This document shows positions 25,251-34,043 of a DNA stretch of 64,000 nt, one piece after another; the first letter of the stretch is position 1; each line of letters begins with the position of its first letter. The DNA lies in contig CANDAG010000001.1 of the NCBI GenBank assembly GCA_947382625.1, forward strand, positions 1 through 64,000. Reading direction: 5' to 3'. Under the pieces are notes generated by a model, which saw only the letters and a list, made by a program, of their open reading frames with translations, was not told the origin of the DNA and did no database searches. This DNA comes from an uncultured Lachnospiraceae bacterium (GTDB lineage: Bacteria; Bacillota; Clostridia; Lachnospirales; Lachnospiraceae). Both the position numbers and the translations under genes were made by a program.

Positions 25251-26948
25251 ATGACAGATAAAGAAAGAATTCTTTCCAACGACTTTTATGATATAATTGC
25301 GGATTATATATTGCCTGGAGGGGTGGAGGTTAATCCTGCTAATGCAGCGATTCAGCCTGTAGGCGGAGATATCCGGATCGTATATATCAACCGGGCGGAA
25401 GTGGAAGACATGAGTATCAGCGGGTTTACTTATCCGGCGATACCTAAATTGTACGGGTTGATGCAGGGGGATTTTAATCCTTCGGCCCTGATAAACAGCG
25501 GGATCAGCCGAGTGCAGGGTGGTTCCCTGAACCTTACAGGCAGGGGGGTGGTCATAGGTTTTTTGGATACCGGGATACGATATGATGAGGAAGTGTTCCG
25601 GAAAGCAGACGGAAGTACACGTATCCTGGGGATTTGGGATCAGACCATACAGACCGGTGAACCGCCGGCGGGGATCCTTTATGGGTCTGAGTACAGGAGG
25701 GAGTTGATCAATCTGGCACTTACCAGCCCAAACCCAAGGGAGATTGTTCCCAGCTATGATGAAGACGGGCATGGAACTACCCTTGCCAGTGTGGCGGCGG
25801 GAAGCTCCTTAGGAGGCGGACTGCGTTTTAAGGGGGCGGCACCGGAGGCTGATATAGTTATGGTAAAGCTCAGGGAGGCAAAGCCTTACCTGAAGGATTT
25901 CTACCTGGTATCGCAGGAGGCTCAGGCTTATGCGGAGAGTGATATCCTTGTAGCACTCCGCTATCTGGAGAGCTATGCTATTACTCTGATGAGGCCGCTT
26001 GTGATCTGCTTTGGCCTTGGTACTAATATGGGGGATCATGAGGGACACTCTGTGCTGGCAGCTTATTTAAACCAGATTGCAACCAGACGGAGCCGGGTGG
26101 TGACCGTGTGCGGCGGAAACGAGGGAAATGCAGGCCATCACTATCGGGGAGTTTCCATGGAGGGTCTGGCGGAAACCATTGACAATGTGGAGATCCGGGT
26201 AGATGGGAACCAGCAGGGGTTTGTAGCGGAGCTTTGGGGCAGTATTCCTGCCAAGCATGCTATTTCCATCCGCACACCGGGTGGAGAGGTGACGCCAAGA
26301 GTGGATTTCAGGGAACAGGGGAGAAGGGAATTCCGATTCATATATGAGCAGAGCCGGATCCAGGTGGATCATGTGCTGGTGGAGCAGAGCTCAGGGGAAG
26401 AGCTGATCTTTTTCCGTTTTATTACACCTGCCGCGGGGGTTTGGACGATCCAGGTGACGATCAGTGGGGGGAGCGGAGAGAGCTGTTTCCACATCTGGCT
26501 CCCCTTGACGGAGTTCTTGCAGGGCAATACTTATTTCCTGCGTCCCTCACCTTACACCACTCTCACAGAGCCTGCCAATACGAGAGAGGTGATTACCACC
26601 ACGACCTATAATGATGAGAACGGCAGCTTTTGGGCGGATTCCGGAAGAGGCTATACTCGCAGCGGGCGTATCAAGCCGGATATCTGTGCACCGGGGGTCA
26701 ACATCAGCACGATCCTTGGACCAAGAACCGGATCCAGCATGGCGGTCGCTCTGACGGCAGGGGCTTCGGCGATGTTTCTGGAGTGGGCAGTGGTGAGAAG
26801 GAATCAGACCCAGGTGGAGAGCAGGGAGCTGAAGAACTATCTGATCCGGGGTGCAAACCGTGTGACGGGGAGTATCTACCCAAGCCGGGAGTGGGGGTAT
26901 GGGACTTTGGATATCTCAGGGATATTTGATGAGCTGGCGGGGGTGTGA
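25251..26948 (+). CDS. S8 family subtilisin-like protease (CspBA-like)
   Basis: A 565-residue serine protease without signal peptide. The catalytic triad is Asp106 (GFLDTGIRYDEEVF), His174 (DEDGHGTTLASVAAG) and Ser496 (GSSMAVALTAGASA). A ~150-residue beta jelly-roll-like insertion lies between His and Ser. The layout resembles Clostridia Csp germination proteases and related Lachnospiraceae S8 peptidases with a short prodomain (residues 1-90, DIIADYILPGG). Role unknown; a spore or intracellular protease role is plausible. The 181-base upstream gap contains hairpins ACGGCTG/CAGCCGT and AGGACTGCGCAGTCC that may end the ClpX-like transcript, though without a strong T tract. Confidence 0.85.
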   Translation: MTDKERILSNDFYDIIADYILPGGVEVNPANAAIQPVGGDIRIVYINRAEVEDMSISGFTYPAIPKLYGLMQGDFNPSALINSGISRVQGGSLNLTGRGVVIGFLDTGIRYDEEVFRKADGSTRILGIWDQTIQTGEPPAGILYGSEYRRELINLALTSPNPREIVPSYDEDGHGTTLASVAAGSSLGGGLRFKGAAPEADIVMVKLREAKPYLKDFYLVSQEAQAYAESDILVALRYLESYAITLMRPLVICFGLGTNMGDHEGHSVLAAYLNQIATRRSRVVTVCGGNEGNAGHHYRGVSMEGLAETIDNVEIRVDGNQQGFVAELWGSIPAKHAISIRTPGGEVTPRVDFREQGRREFRFIYEQSRIQVDHVLVEQSSGEELIFFRFITPAAGVWTIQVTISGGSGESCFHIWLPLTEFLQGNTYFLRPSPYTTLTEPANTREVITTTTYNDENGSFWADSGRGYTRSGRIKPDICAPGVNISTILGPRTGSSMAVALTAGASAMFLEWAVVRRNQTQVESRELKNYLIRGANRVTGSIYPSREWGYGTLDISGIFDELAGV

Positions 26949-26965
26949 GGGAAGATGGTCATTTT

Positions 26966-27571
26966 TTAGTGTTCCATTTTTTCGATATTTGTTTTGGGGG
27001 TGAGTCTGTCATACTGAATAATGGTTTCGCTGTTGGTGAGACAGATTTTTTCCTTTTTGAGCAATGTATAACGCGGTTGCCCCTGGGCATAATCTTTTTC
27101 TGATTTCGGGAAGAAAGTTCGGCAGCCTAAAGTATTTTCTCCGGAACGTTGTGTAAGAAATAGGTAAATAGGCATATTGTTAAGATCATTTTGTAGAAGA
27201 TAGTCTGCCTTGATGGCTGAAAAAATATTTGCTTTGGAATTATAGCGGAAAATGATTTCGTTGTTGTCCAAAAAGCGCTCTAGTTCTACCAGTGGTGAAA
27301 GGCGCGGCTCCATCTCATGGAAAAAAGCACTTTGCATGGCGGTTGAGAGCGTCAGACGTCCCTCAAGAATTTCCTGCATAATGTCAGACCGTTTCCCTGT
27401 CTGGAAACGGACGTTATCCCGCAGTTTATGTAATCCTGCAAGATGGTGAAAATCCGCCTTGTCAAAAGAAACAGTAAAGTCAAGTGTTTTTCCTTTGCGT
27501 CCGATTATCATATGATATTGGTATGGAATCAGACGTTCAAAGTTTAATGCGCATTGTAACAGTAAATCCAT
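26966..27571 (-). CDS. PBECR4 domain protein
   Basis: A 201-residue protein starting MDLLLQCALNFERLIPYQYH, matching proteins annotated PBECR4 (phage barnase-EndoU-colicin E5/D-RelE-like nuclease family 4). Other matching blocks are GRKGKTLDFTVSFDKADFHH LAGL and SGENTLGCRTFFPKSEKDYA. Members are found alone or in prophage and mobile contexts and are predicted RNases, mostly untested. It has no partner gene here, so a toxin-antitoxin role is not supported by context. The upstream end faces the small RNA terminator. Confidence 0.75.
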   Translation of the reverse strand: MDLLLQCALNFERLIPYQYHMIIGRKGKTLDFTVSFDKADFHHLAGLHKLRDNVRFQTGKRSDIMQEILEGRLTLSTAMQSAFFHEMEPRLSPLVELERFLDNNEIIFRYNSKANIFSAIKADYLLQNDLNNMPIYLFLTQRSGENTLGCRTFFPKSEKDYAQGQPRYTLLKKEKICLTNSETIIQYDRLTPKTNIEKMEH

Positions 27572-27590
27572 CTTATCCTCTTTTCATATC

Positions 27591-27622
27591 AAACGCCGAT
27601 ACGCTCCGCGAATCAGCTTATT
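27591..27622 (-). repeat. REP-like hairpin (CGCGGAGCG family)
   Basis: On the minus strand AAGCTGATTCGCGGAGCG then TATCGGCGTTTG. The stem GCTGAT/ATCGGC includes one G-U pair. It is the same unit as at 7949, located just beyond the terminator of the small RNA. Confidence 0.65.
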
Positions 27623-27625
27623 AAT

Positions 27626-27657
27626 AAAAAAATCCCCGCCATATGGCAGGGATTTTT
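27626..27657. terminator. Bidirectional terminator of the small RNA
   Basis: AAAAATCCC plus GCC pairs with GGC plus GGGATTTTT around ATAT, with seven A on the left that become a U tract on the minus strand. Confidence 0.85.
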
Positions 27658-27800
27658 GAGCATTTTTTTTCAGCATTGGCTGCCTACGCCGGTTTGAGGT
27701 TTCACTGCACAACCCCTCCTGAAAGCTCTGCAAGGCAATGCATACCGGCACACTCCCTTACTTCATCACTTGAACAGACACACGGCGTTGCCTGTCTTAT
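27626..27800 (-). ncRNA. Candidate abundant small RNA (possibly 6S RNA)
   Basis: A perfect sigma-A promoter points into a ~175-base region with no credible reading frame, which ends at a strong terminator. On the minus strand the RNA can form a rod: TGTGCCGGT pairs with ACCGGCGTA, then CATTGC with GCAGTG, leaving an apical loop rich in G. Size, promoter strength and rod shape fit 6S RNA, but I do not recognise diagnostic sequence, and SRP RNA signature motifs are absent. The neighbours (PBECR4 gene, glycoside hydrolase gene) give no clue. Identity is inference; the transcription unit itself is well supported. Confidence 0.6.
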
Positions 27801-27806
27801 AATATT

Positions 27807-27835
27807 ATTATACGCAGATATGGAAAATATGTCAA
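27807..27835 (-). promoter_or_regulatory. Perfect consensus sigma-A promoter of the small RNA
   Basis: On the minus strand TTGACA (27835-27830), 17 bases, TATAAT (27812-27807). Transcription should start near 27800. It is the only fully consensus promoter found in the window. Confidence 0.88.
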
Positions 27836-27942
27836 TTTTTTTCGGAAACTTTTGATATGGTTTTTGGAAGACTTTTGCTTGAAATATAGAAAACAGGACT
27901 TATGGTGAGGTTTCAACTGAAGAAAGAAATCTTTATAAGTGC

Positions 27943-28070
27943 TTGAACCAGATATCTGTTTGTGGTATATATGTAAACATAAAAGGGAGTAGCTGGCCAA
28001 AAAGCAGTTAGTCTCCATTAGTTCTATATAAGCCTACTCCGGACAAGTGTAAAGTAGGCTTATTTATTTT
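27943..28070 (+). promoter_or_regulatory. Promoter and leader with competing hairpins upstream of the glycoside hydrolase gene
   Basis: TTGAAC (27943-27948), a 17-base spacer and TATATA (27966-27971) would start a ~90-base leader. In it GGGAGTAG (27985-27992) can pair with CTACTCC (28034-28040). The bases AAGCCTAC (28030-28037) can instead pair with GTAGGCTT (28054-28061), followed by ATTTATTTT, as a terminator. The two structures exclude each other, as in attenuators and riboswitches. I recognise no known aptamer. Confidence 0.5.
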
Positions 28071-28131
28071 CACTTAATTCGATTTGAAGTGGAACAGCTT
28101 GAGATAATTTACGAAAAGGACTTAAAGGAGC

Positions 28132-29988
28132 TTGAAAGAGGCTATTGTGAAGGGGATAGAAGATTTAAAGCAGCAGTTTTCAGCACCAAAAAAAGAGTTC
28201 ACCCCGTTTCCTTTCTGGTTTTGGAACGATACTCTGAGTGAGGCGGAGATCAAACGGCAGATGTGTGAATTTGCAGACAAGGGCGTGGATGGTTTTGTGA
28301 TCCATCCAAGGCTTGGGTTGCCGGAGGAAATCGGGTATCTGACAGAGGAATATTTTCGTTTTGTCAGATATACGGTAGAATTAGCAGAGAGTATGGGGAT
28401 GAAGGTGATCCTTTACGATGAGGCAATGTATCCTTCCGGCTCCTGCCACGGGGAAGTAGTGAGGGAAAATCTCGCTTTTGCATCCAGAGGACTTCGGATG
28501 AGCCATATGCTGACGCTGGAGGAAGGGGAAGAGCTGGTTGCTTCTTTGTCTCTGGAGGGAAAGGACTGGTATTTTATAGAATCTTTTTCCGGAGGAACGA
28601 TCCGGGGGATTTTTGAGGGAGAGGATGACGGGGAGATAAATTCGCCAAAGAGCGCCGATCTGCTGAATCCGGATGCTGTCGCAAGCTTTATCCGTCATAC
28701 CCACCAGCGTTATTACCATGAACTGAAGGAACATTTCGGGAAGACGGTTATTGCCATATTTACAGACGAACCCAATATTTTAGGCCGGTGCGCCAGGGAA
28801 AACAGGATTCCATGGAGCAGCGGAGTGTTGGAGGCGTTTTTGGCAGAGGGCGGAAGGATAGAGGATCTGTACGAACTCTTTGCGGGGGAGGGCAGTGAAA
28901 AGGAGCAAAGGGCAAGAGAGCTTTATCAAAGGACAATTTATAAACGGATGTCTGATGTTTATTATGGTCAGATCGCCAAGTGGTGCCGCGAGCACGCGAT
29001 AGCATTGACGGGGCACCCGGAAAAGAGTACGGATATCGGCTATTTACAGTACTTTGACATTCCCTGTCAGGATGTGGTATGGAGATTTGTGGCGCCGGAG
29101 GAGGAAAAGGGGACGGTGGGAGAGCATAGCACCATGGCAAAATGCAGCGCTGACTCGGCCAGGCACAGGGGGAAGAGGAGGAACGGGAATGAATGCTTCG
29201 GGTGCTGTTCTACGCCGGATGATCCCTATCAGCTTTCTAAGGCGGATATGAAATGGTATCTGGACTGGCTGTTTGTCCGCGGGGTGAATTTGATCATTCC
29301 TCATGCATTCTATTATTCTCTTAGAGGAAAACGAAAGGAAGAGAGACCGCCGGAGGTGGGGATGCATTCCGGGTACTGGGAAGAATATAAGCAGATCACG
29401 GATTATATCAAAAGGATGAGCTGGCTGATGACGGATAGCATCAATCAGGCAGACGTAGCAGTCCTGTGCGGCAGTCAGGAGTTATCCTGGGAGATGGCAA
29501 AACCTTTGTTTGAAAATCAGATAGAATTTAATTATCTGGAGGAAGAACTGTTGACTGGAGTGGTCAGAAAAGCGGGAGCGATTCAGGTTGCAAAGCAGGT
29601 ATATTCGATTCTGCTTACGGATGATAAGGTAAGCCTGAGTACCCAAAAGCTTTTGGAGGAGCTGGAAAAAGAAGGCGTGAAGGTGATCCATTATTGTAAG
29701 GAGATGGATCTGGCCGGGCTGGTGCGGGAGCATAGGGCGTCTGATCTGTTGCTTCAGCCTGCCTGCAGTATGCTGCGAAAGACGCATGTGAAAAAGGAGG
29801 GGTTTTCCTTCTATCTGTTGACCAATGAAGGAGATGGGGAAATAGATACTACCGTTTCCATTAAAGAGGGAAAGATCCGGGAAATCTGGGACGCATGGGC
29901 CGGAACCGCAGAAAGGGTGATCGAGCCTTCAGATCATATGGCGGTCACTCTTAAGGATAGGGAGAGCCGGATCCTGGTGGTGTACTGA
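28132..29988 (+). CDS. Glycoside-hydrolase-like protein (GH2/GH106-type barrel)
   Basis: A protein of up to 618 residues. No ATG is available; TTG at 28132 sits too close to AAAGGAG, and GTG at 28147, 5 bases after GAAAGAGG, is an equally good start giving 613 residues. The N-terminal TIM-barrel block PFPFWFWNDTLSEAEIKRQM, GFVIHPRLGLP and KVILYDEAMYPSGS is typical of large proteins annotated as glycosyl hydrolase near GH106/GH2. FTDEPNI supplies a likely acidic residue, and HPEKSTDIGYLQ and HAFYYSLRGKRK follow. No signal peptide, so it would act on imported sugars. It precedes an altronate dehydratase gene, suggesting uronate or rhamnose-containing glycans. Specific activity unknown. Confidence 0.65.
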   Translation: MKEAIVKGIEDLKQQFSAPKKEFTPFPFWFWNDTLSEAEIKRQMCEFADKGVDGFVIHPRLGLPEEIGYLTEEYFRFVRYTVELAESMGMKVILYDEAMYPSGSCHGEVVRENLAFASRGLRMSHMLTLEEGEELVASLSLEGKDWYFIESFSGGTIRGIFEGEDDGEINSPKSADLLNPDAVASFIRHTHQRYYHELKEHFGKTVIAIFTDEPNILGRCARENRIPWSSGVLEAFLAEGGRIEDLYELFAGEGSEKEQRARELYQRTIYKRMSDVYYGQIAKWCREHAIALTGHPEKSTDIGYLQYFDIPCQDVVWRFVAPEEEKGTVGEHSTMAKCSADSARHRGKRRNGNECFGCCSTPDDPYQLSKADMKWYLDWLFVRGVNLIIPHAFYYSLRGKRKEERPPEVGMHSGYWEEYKQITDYIKRMSWLMTDSINQADVAVLCGSQELSWEMAKPLFENQIEFNYLEEELLTGVVRKAGAIQVAKQVYSILLTDDKVSLSTQKLLEELEKEGVKVIHYCKEMDLAGLVREHRASDLLLQPACSMLRKTHVKKEGFSFYLLTNEGDGEIDTTVSIKEGKIREIWDAWAGTAERVIEPSDHMAVTLKDRESRILVVY

Positions 29989-30107
29989 AGGTATGAAAAA
30001 GTGTCTGTGCAGTAGCTCTGCGCACTTGCTGCGCGGAGCATATCAGAAAATGATATGCGGAGTGCAACAGAGAAAAACTTAAAGTAGGGGGAAAAAGAGG
30101 GAAGCAA

Positions 30108-31598
30108 ATGAAAACAATGGCGAGATTAGTTAAAATCCACACAGAGGATAATGTGGCGGTTGCAGTTTCAGAGATCAAAAAAGGCGAAGTACTCTATGTG
30201 GAGGGGCAAGAGATCATTGCCGCTACAGAGATACCTGCCGGTCATAAAATCGCTTTAAGGAAACTGGAAGAGGGCAGCCCTGTAATTAAATACGGTAGTA
30301 CCATCGGATTTACCACCCGGGAGGTTGATGAAGGTGAATGGATCCATACTCATAACATCAGGACCGGGCTGGGGGAGCTGTTGGAGTATACCTATGAGCC
30401 GGTGACTCCTCAGGAAAAAGAGAAACGGGAAGCCGGTTTTATGGGATTTATGCGTGAGGATGGAAAAGTCGGCGTAAGAAATGAGGTCTGGATCATTCCC
30501 ACGGTAGGCTGTGTCAATAATATCGCCACAGCATTGGCCAGGGAAGCAGAGGCTTTCTTAAAAGGAAGTGTGGAGGCGGTAGCTGCGTTTCCTCATCCCT
30601 ACGGCTGTTCCCAGATGGGGGAAGACCAGGAATATACAAGAACAATATTGGCCGACCTGGTGAACCATCCTAACGCCGGGGGCGTTTTAGTCCTTGGGCT
30701 TGGCTGTGAGAACAGTAATATCGATGTCCTGAAGGGTTATATCGGGGACTATGACGAGAACCGGGTAAAGTTTTTGGTCTGCCAGGAAAGCGATGACGAG
30801 ATGGCGGACGGATTAATGCTGATCAGGGAACTGATAGACCGTGCAGCGTCTATGGAACGTACAAGGATCAATGCGGACAAGCTGATCATTGGAATGAAGT
30901 GCGGCGGCAGCGATGGATTTTCCGGGATAACGGCGAACCCTCTTGTAGGCCGGTTTTCGGATACTTTGATCGCCAGTGGAGGAACCACTATCCTGACTGA
31001 GGTCCCGGAAATGTTTGGCGCCGAAACGTTGCTGATGAACCGCTGTGAAAATGAAGAGCTGTTTGAGAAAACGGTGGATTTGATCAATGGGTTTAAAAAC
31101 TATTTTATCAGTCATAACCAGACGGTATATGAAAATCCCTCTCCCGGAAATAAGAAGGGCGGAATCTCTACCTTAGAGGATAAATCCCTTGGATGTACCC
31201 AAAAGAGCGGCTCCGCACCGGTAAAGGGCGTGCTGGCTTACGGAGAGAAAGTAAAGGAAACAGGGCTTAACCTGCTGAGCGCACCGGGAAATGATCTGGT
31301 AGCATCCACCGCTCTTGCGGCGGCAGGGGCTCAGATCGTATTATTTACAACCGGGAGGGGAACTCCCTTTGCATCCCCTGTACCTACGGTAAAGATCTCC
31401 AGCAATTCCAGGCTGGCCCAAAAGAAAAATGGCTGGATCGATTTTGATGCAGGAGAGCTGGCAGAGGGTGCGGATATGGAAGAGATTTCAGAAGAATTTT
31501 TCCAATATATTTTAGAGGTTGCATCCGGCAGAAAAGTAAAAAGTGAAGAGGCAGGGTTCCACGATATGGCGATTTTTAAGCAGGGGGTTACCTTGTAG
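30108..31598 (+). CDS. uxaA: UxaA family altronate dehydratase
   Basis: Dehydrates D-altronate to 2-keto-3-deoxy-D-gluconate in galacturonate breakdown; needs Fe or Mn. The 496-residue product has the N-terminal SAF domain (residues 1-85, VKIHTEDNVAVAVSEIKKGE) joined to the catalytic UxaA domain (GFMREDGKVGVRNEVWIIPT, FPHPYGCSQMGED, GLGCENSN, KCGGSDGFSGITANP). Full-length fusion is the usual form. Other members of the galacturonate pathway are not in the window, so a related sugar acid is possible. The ATG follows AGAGGGA. The 120-base upstream gap contains GCATATCA/TGATATGC hairpin sequence near 30037. Confidence 0.88.
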   Translation: MKTMARLVKIHTEDNVAVAVSEIKKGEVLYVEGQEIIAATEIPAGHKIALRKLEEGSPVIKYGSTIGFTTREVDEGEWIHTHNIRTGLGELLEYTYEPVTPQEKEKREAGFMGFMREDGKVGVRNEVWIIPTVGCVNNIATALAREAEAFLKGSVEAVAAFPHPYGCSQMGEDQEYTRTILADLVNHPNAGGVLVLGLGCENSNIDVLKGYIGDYDENRVKFLVCQESDDEMADGLMLIRELIDRAASMERTRINADKLIIGMKCGGSDGFSGITANPLVGRFSDTLIASGGTTILTEVPEMFGAETLLMNRCENEELFEKTVDLINGFKNYFISHNQTVYENPSPGNKKGGISTLEDKSLGCTQKSGSAPVKGVLAYGEKVKETGLNLLSAPGNDLVASTALAAAGAQIVLFTTGRGTPFASPVPTVKISSNSRLAQKKNGWIDFDAGELAEGADMEEISEEFFQYILEVASGRKVKSEEAGFHDMAIFKQGVTL

Positions 31599-31613
31599 GA
31601 GACGAGGCAGAGC

Positions 31614-32210
31614 ATGTGCGGACGGTTTTATATAGATGATGAAACAGTAAAAGAGGTTGAAAAAATAGCCGGGAGGATAGACCGGAAAAGGTTGAAGCTG
31701 GGGGATGTCCATCCTTCAGAACCGGCGTTGGTTTTGAAGGCGTCAGATGGCGGGATCGTATCCGGGGTTTTGAAGTGGGGATATGAGGCGCCCGGAAAAA
31801 ACGGAGTTATTTTTAACGCCCGTTCGGAATCGGTGCAGGAAAAGCCCATGTTCTGTTATGACTATGAATCCCGCCGCTGTATCATACCGGCCCGCGGGTT
31901 TTATGAATGGAAAAAGGCAGGGCCGAAGCAGAAAGAGAAATATGAGTTCTTTTCACAGGGGGAGGTTCTGTTTTTGGCGGGGATTTACCGCAAAGACCCG
32001 GAGGGGGACCGGTTTACGATCCTGACCCGGGAAGCGGAAGGATGTATGGCAGGAATCCATAACAGGATGCCTGTGCTTTTGGATATGGATGATATTACAA
32101 AATGGCTTTTTTCAAAAACGGGGGCGGCAAGCTTGCTGAGCAGTCACTTTAACCGGCTGGAAAGAAAAAAGAGCGTGCAGGAGGAATACCAGCAAATGAG
32201 CCTGTTTTAG
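31614..32210 (+). CDS. yedK: SOS response-associated peptidase family protein (YedK/HMCES)
   Basis: Crosslinks to abasic sites in single-stranded DNA and so shields them during replication. The 198-residue product begins MCGRF, so removal of Met exposes the nucleophile Cys2. It also has NARSES (~residue 69), the glutamate in ARGFYEWKK (~97) and the catalytic His in GIHNRMPVLL (~145). It begins 16 bases after the altronate dehydratase stop, probably by read-through rather than function. Family call is firm. Confidence 0.93.
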   Translation: MCGRFYIDDETVKEVEKIAGRIDRKRLKLGDVHPSEPALVLKASDGGIVSGVLKWGYEAPGKNGVIFNARSESVQEKPMFCYDYESRRCIIPARGFYEWKKAGPKQKEKYEFFSQGEVLFLAGIYRKDPEGDRFTILTREAEGCMAGIHNRMPVLLDMDDITKWLFSKTGAASLLSSHFNRLERKKSVQEEYQQMSLF

Positions 32211-32219
32211 CTTATAAGG

Positions 32220-33680
32220 CTATGTCATATGCAAGGTATTGCTGATCAGCACTTTTTTTCCGCAGAAGGCAAATCCGTATTTTTGTATGCGTTCCTCCGA
32301 AATACCTTTGGCCAGAAGATTTGCCTGATAATTCATATCTCTTATCTGCTGTAAAGCGTTCTGTGCCGTATCAGATAAATCTTTTTCATACTCATCCTGG
32401 ACCTTGAATTCCATAATAATGGCCTCCACTTCCGAATCCTGTAATTCCAGATGATAAGAAGTGCGCTGATGCGCACGCAGGTCGCAAGGAATCCTCCCGG
32501 CTTTGCCGGGTCCCTCCTTACGACATATAACATCATACCGTCCCAGGCCGCTTTCTCTGTTGGAGGTGATGATGTATCTGTCTGCCAGTTCTACCATCAT
32601 GCCCAGTATAAAACCATGATAGAATCTTTCCGGTTCTTCTCCGGAAGGCCTGGTGCCAGTGTCAAAATAGCTGAAGGTCTGCAAGGCAACTTTATTCATG
32701 TAGGTATTCATAGCCCTTATATCGCCGGAGAGCATTGCCTGCAGGAAGGCTCCACACCGCATCATCCCCCTGTGCCAACTGATCAAACACCAGCTGTTCA
32801 TCAAAGGAAGTGAAAAAGGAATCTCCCCGAAGCAGGCTTTCCATCGTCATTTTTATCTCCGGGCTGCCCTCACGGATCAACCTTCCGACCAGACTGTTAC
32901 TGCTGGAATTTACCCAGTAAGTGCCAACCTCCCTTTTGTCAAGAAAATTGATAATAGACCATGGATTGTAAATATCTTTCCTCTCTCCAAAAGAAAAACC
33001 GTCATACCAGTCCCTGACCTGCTGTCGGCAATCGGACAAGTCATATTCTTCCAGGGCTGTAAATACCTCTTTTTCTGTAAAGCCGAAGCAATCATCATAT
33101 TTTTTTGAGGTCGTTGTCACTACCTCGAGATTATTTAAATCCGAAAAAATGGATTCCTTACTGATCCTCGTGATGCCTGTCATGATGGCGCGTTCCAGGG
33201 AAGGATTTGTCTTAAAAGTAGAATTGAAAAGACTTCTGGTGAATGCCGATAGTTCTTCCCAATATCCATTCAGCCATGCTTCCTGCATAGGAGTATCATA
33301 TTCGTCTAAAAGAATGATGACTCTTTTTTGGTAGTATCGATGAAGATAACCGGAAAGTGTTTTCAGGGAACCGGATATGTCCCCTGCAGTTTCCTGTAGG
33401 TTTCATATTTCCAGATGGCAAGTCCTTCAAATAGTTCCTTCATACCGGCATAGTCCATTGAAAAGAATTTCTCGGTCATACTCATATTCAGGGTTTTACC
33501 GAAGCGTCTGGGACGGGTGATCAGAGTCACTTCATCTCCGGATTCCCACCATTTCCGAATGAAATCGGTTTTGTCTATATAGAAATTATTGTTTTTCCTG
33601 ACTTTTTCGAAATCCTGATTTCCGATGCCGATTGCTCTCGCCATAGTCTTTCTGTCCTTCCTGTTCTTCCATGCTTCCAC
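32220..33680 (-). pseudogene. AAA-ATPase-like / PD-(D/E)XK nuclease gene, broken by internal deletions
   Basis: Three reading-frame pieces of one gene. The first (33680-33363) has the AAA-ATPase_like N-terminus with RPRRFGKTLNMSMTEKFF and ends after LQGTYPV. The second (from ~33380 through 32692) resumes at LKTLSGYLHRYYQKRVIILL and DEYDTPMQEAW and runs through GFTEKEVFTAL to DDAVWSL. The third (32804-32220) starts at FLQAMLSGDIRAMNTYMN and includes the PDDEXK_9 core EVEAIIMEFKV. Relative to the usual family order, about 60-70 codons are missing at the first junction and ~50-60 at the second, each with loss of frame. The function is unproven in this family; this copy is surely inactive. Confidence 0.8.
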
Positions 33681-34043
33681 AGTACTTATTTATAGTATAT
33701 CTGTTTCCTGCTATAAAATCAACGGATCCTATCTGGATTAAACGTAGATGGTAGTCTTATTCCGGCAGAAAGAGCGTGCAGTTATCAGAACGATAGGTGT
33801 ATGCTTTTTCCTACCGGGCACAGGGGAGAGGGCGTGACGTGAATCCCGATCAGCTTGGCGAGAAAATCAGGTTCTAAGGCAATGGATGGCAATAGAACAT
33901 TTAGTACTGATATGCATGATAAGTATTCTCCTTTGATCATGCAGGTATTTTATCATAAAGGACCAATGCTGTAAATGTTGACACTACACCTGCTAGCTGT
34001 TATAGTGAAATGGGTGTAAAAATTAAAATTACAGGAGGTACAT
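33681..34043. other. Intergenic region with the EFR1 gene promoter
   Basis: This 363-base stretch has no credible gene. It contains a hairpin GTTCTA/TAGAAC near 33871 and, at its right end, a sigma-A promoter TTGACA (33978-33983), 17 bases, TATAGT (34001-34006), followed by AGGAGGT before the next start. Confidence 0.6.

Noticed and set aside
27626-27800. SRP RNA, because GCAGCCAA occurs in the small RNA
   Set aside because: The conserved apical loop and its partner strand are missing, and the motif lies near the 3' end rather than in the tip of a hairpin.
27643-27855. Plus-strand 70-residue open frame over the small RNA
   Set aside because: No ribosome site, no protein-like composition, and it runs through the promoter and structured RNA of the opposite strand.
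27980-28045. Possible yybP-ykoY manganese riboswitch because of GGGAGTAG in the leader
   Set aside because: The second conserved strand of that aptamer is absent, and GGGAGTAG is explained by pairing with CTACTCC in an attenuator-like structure.
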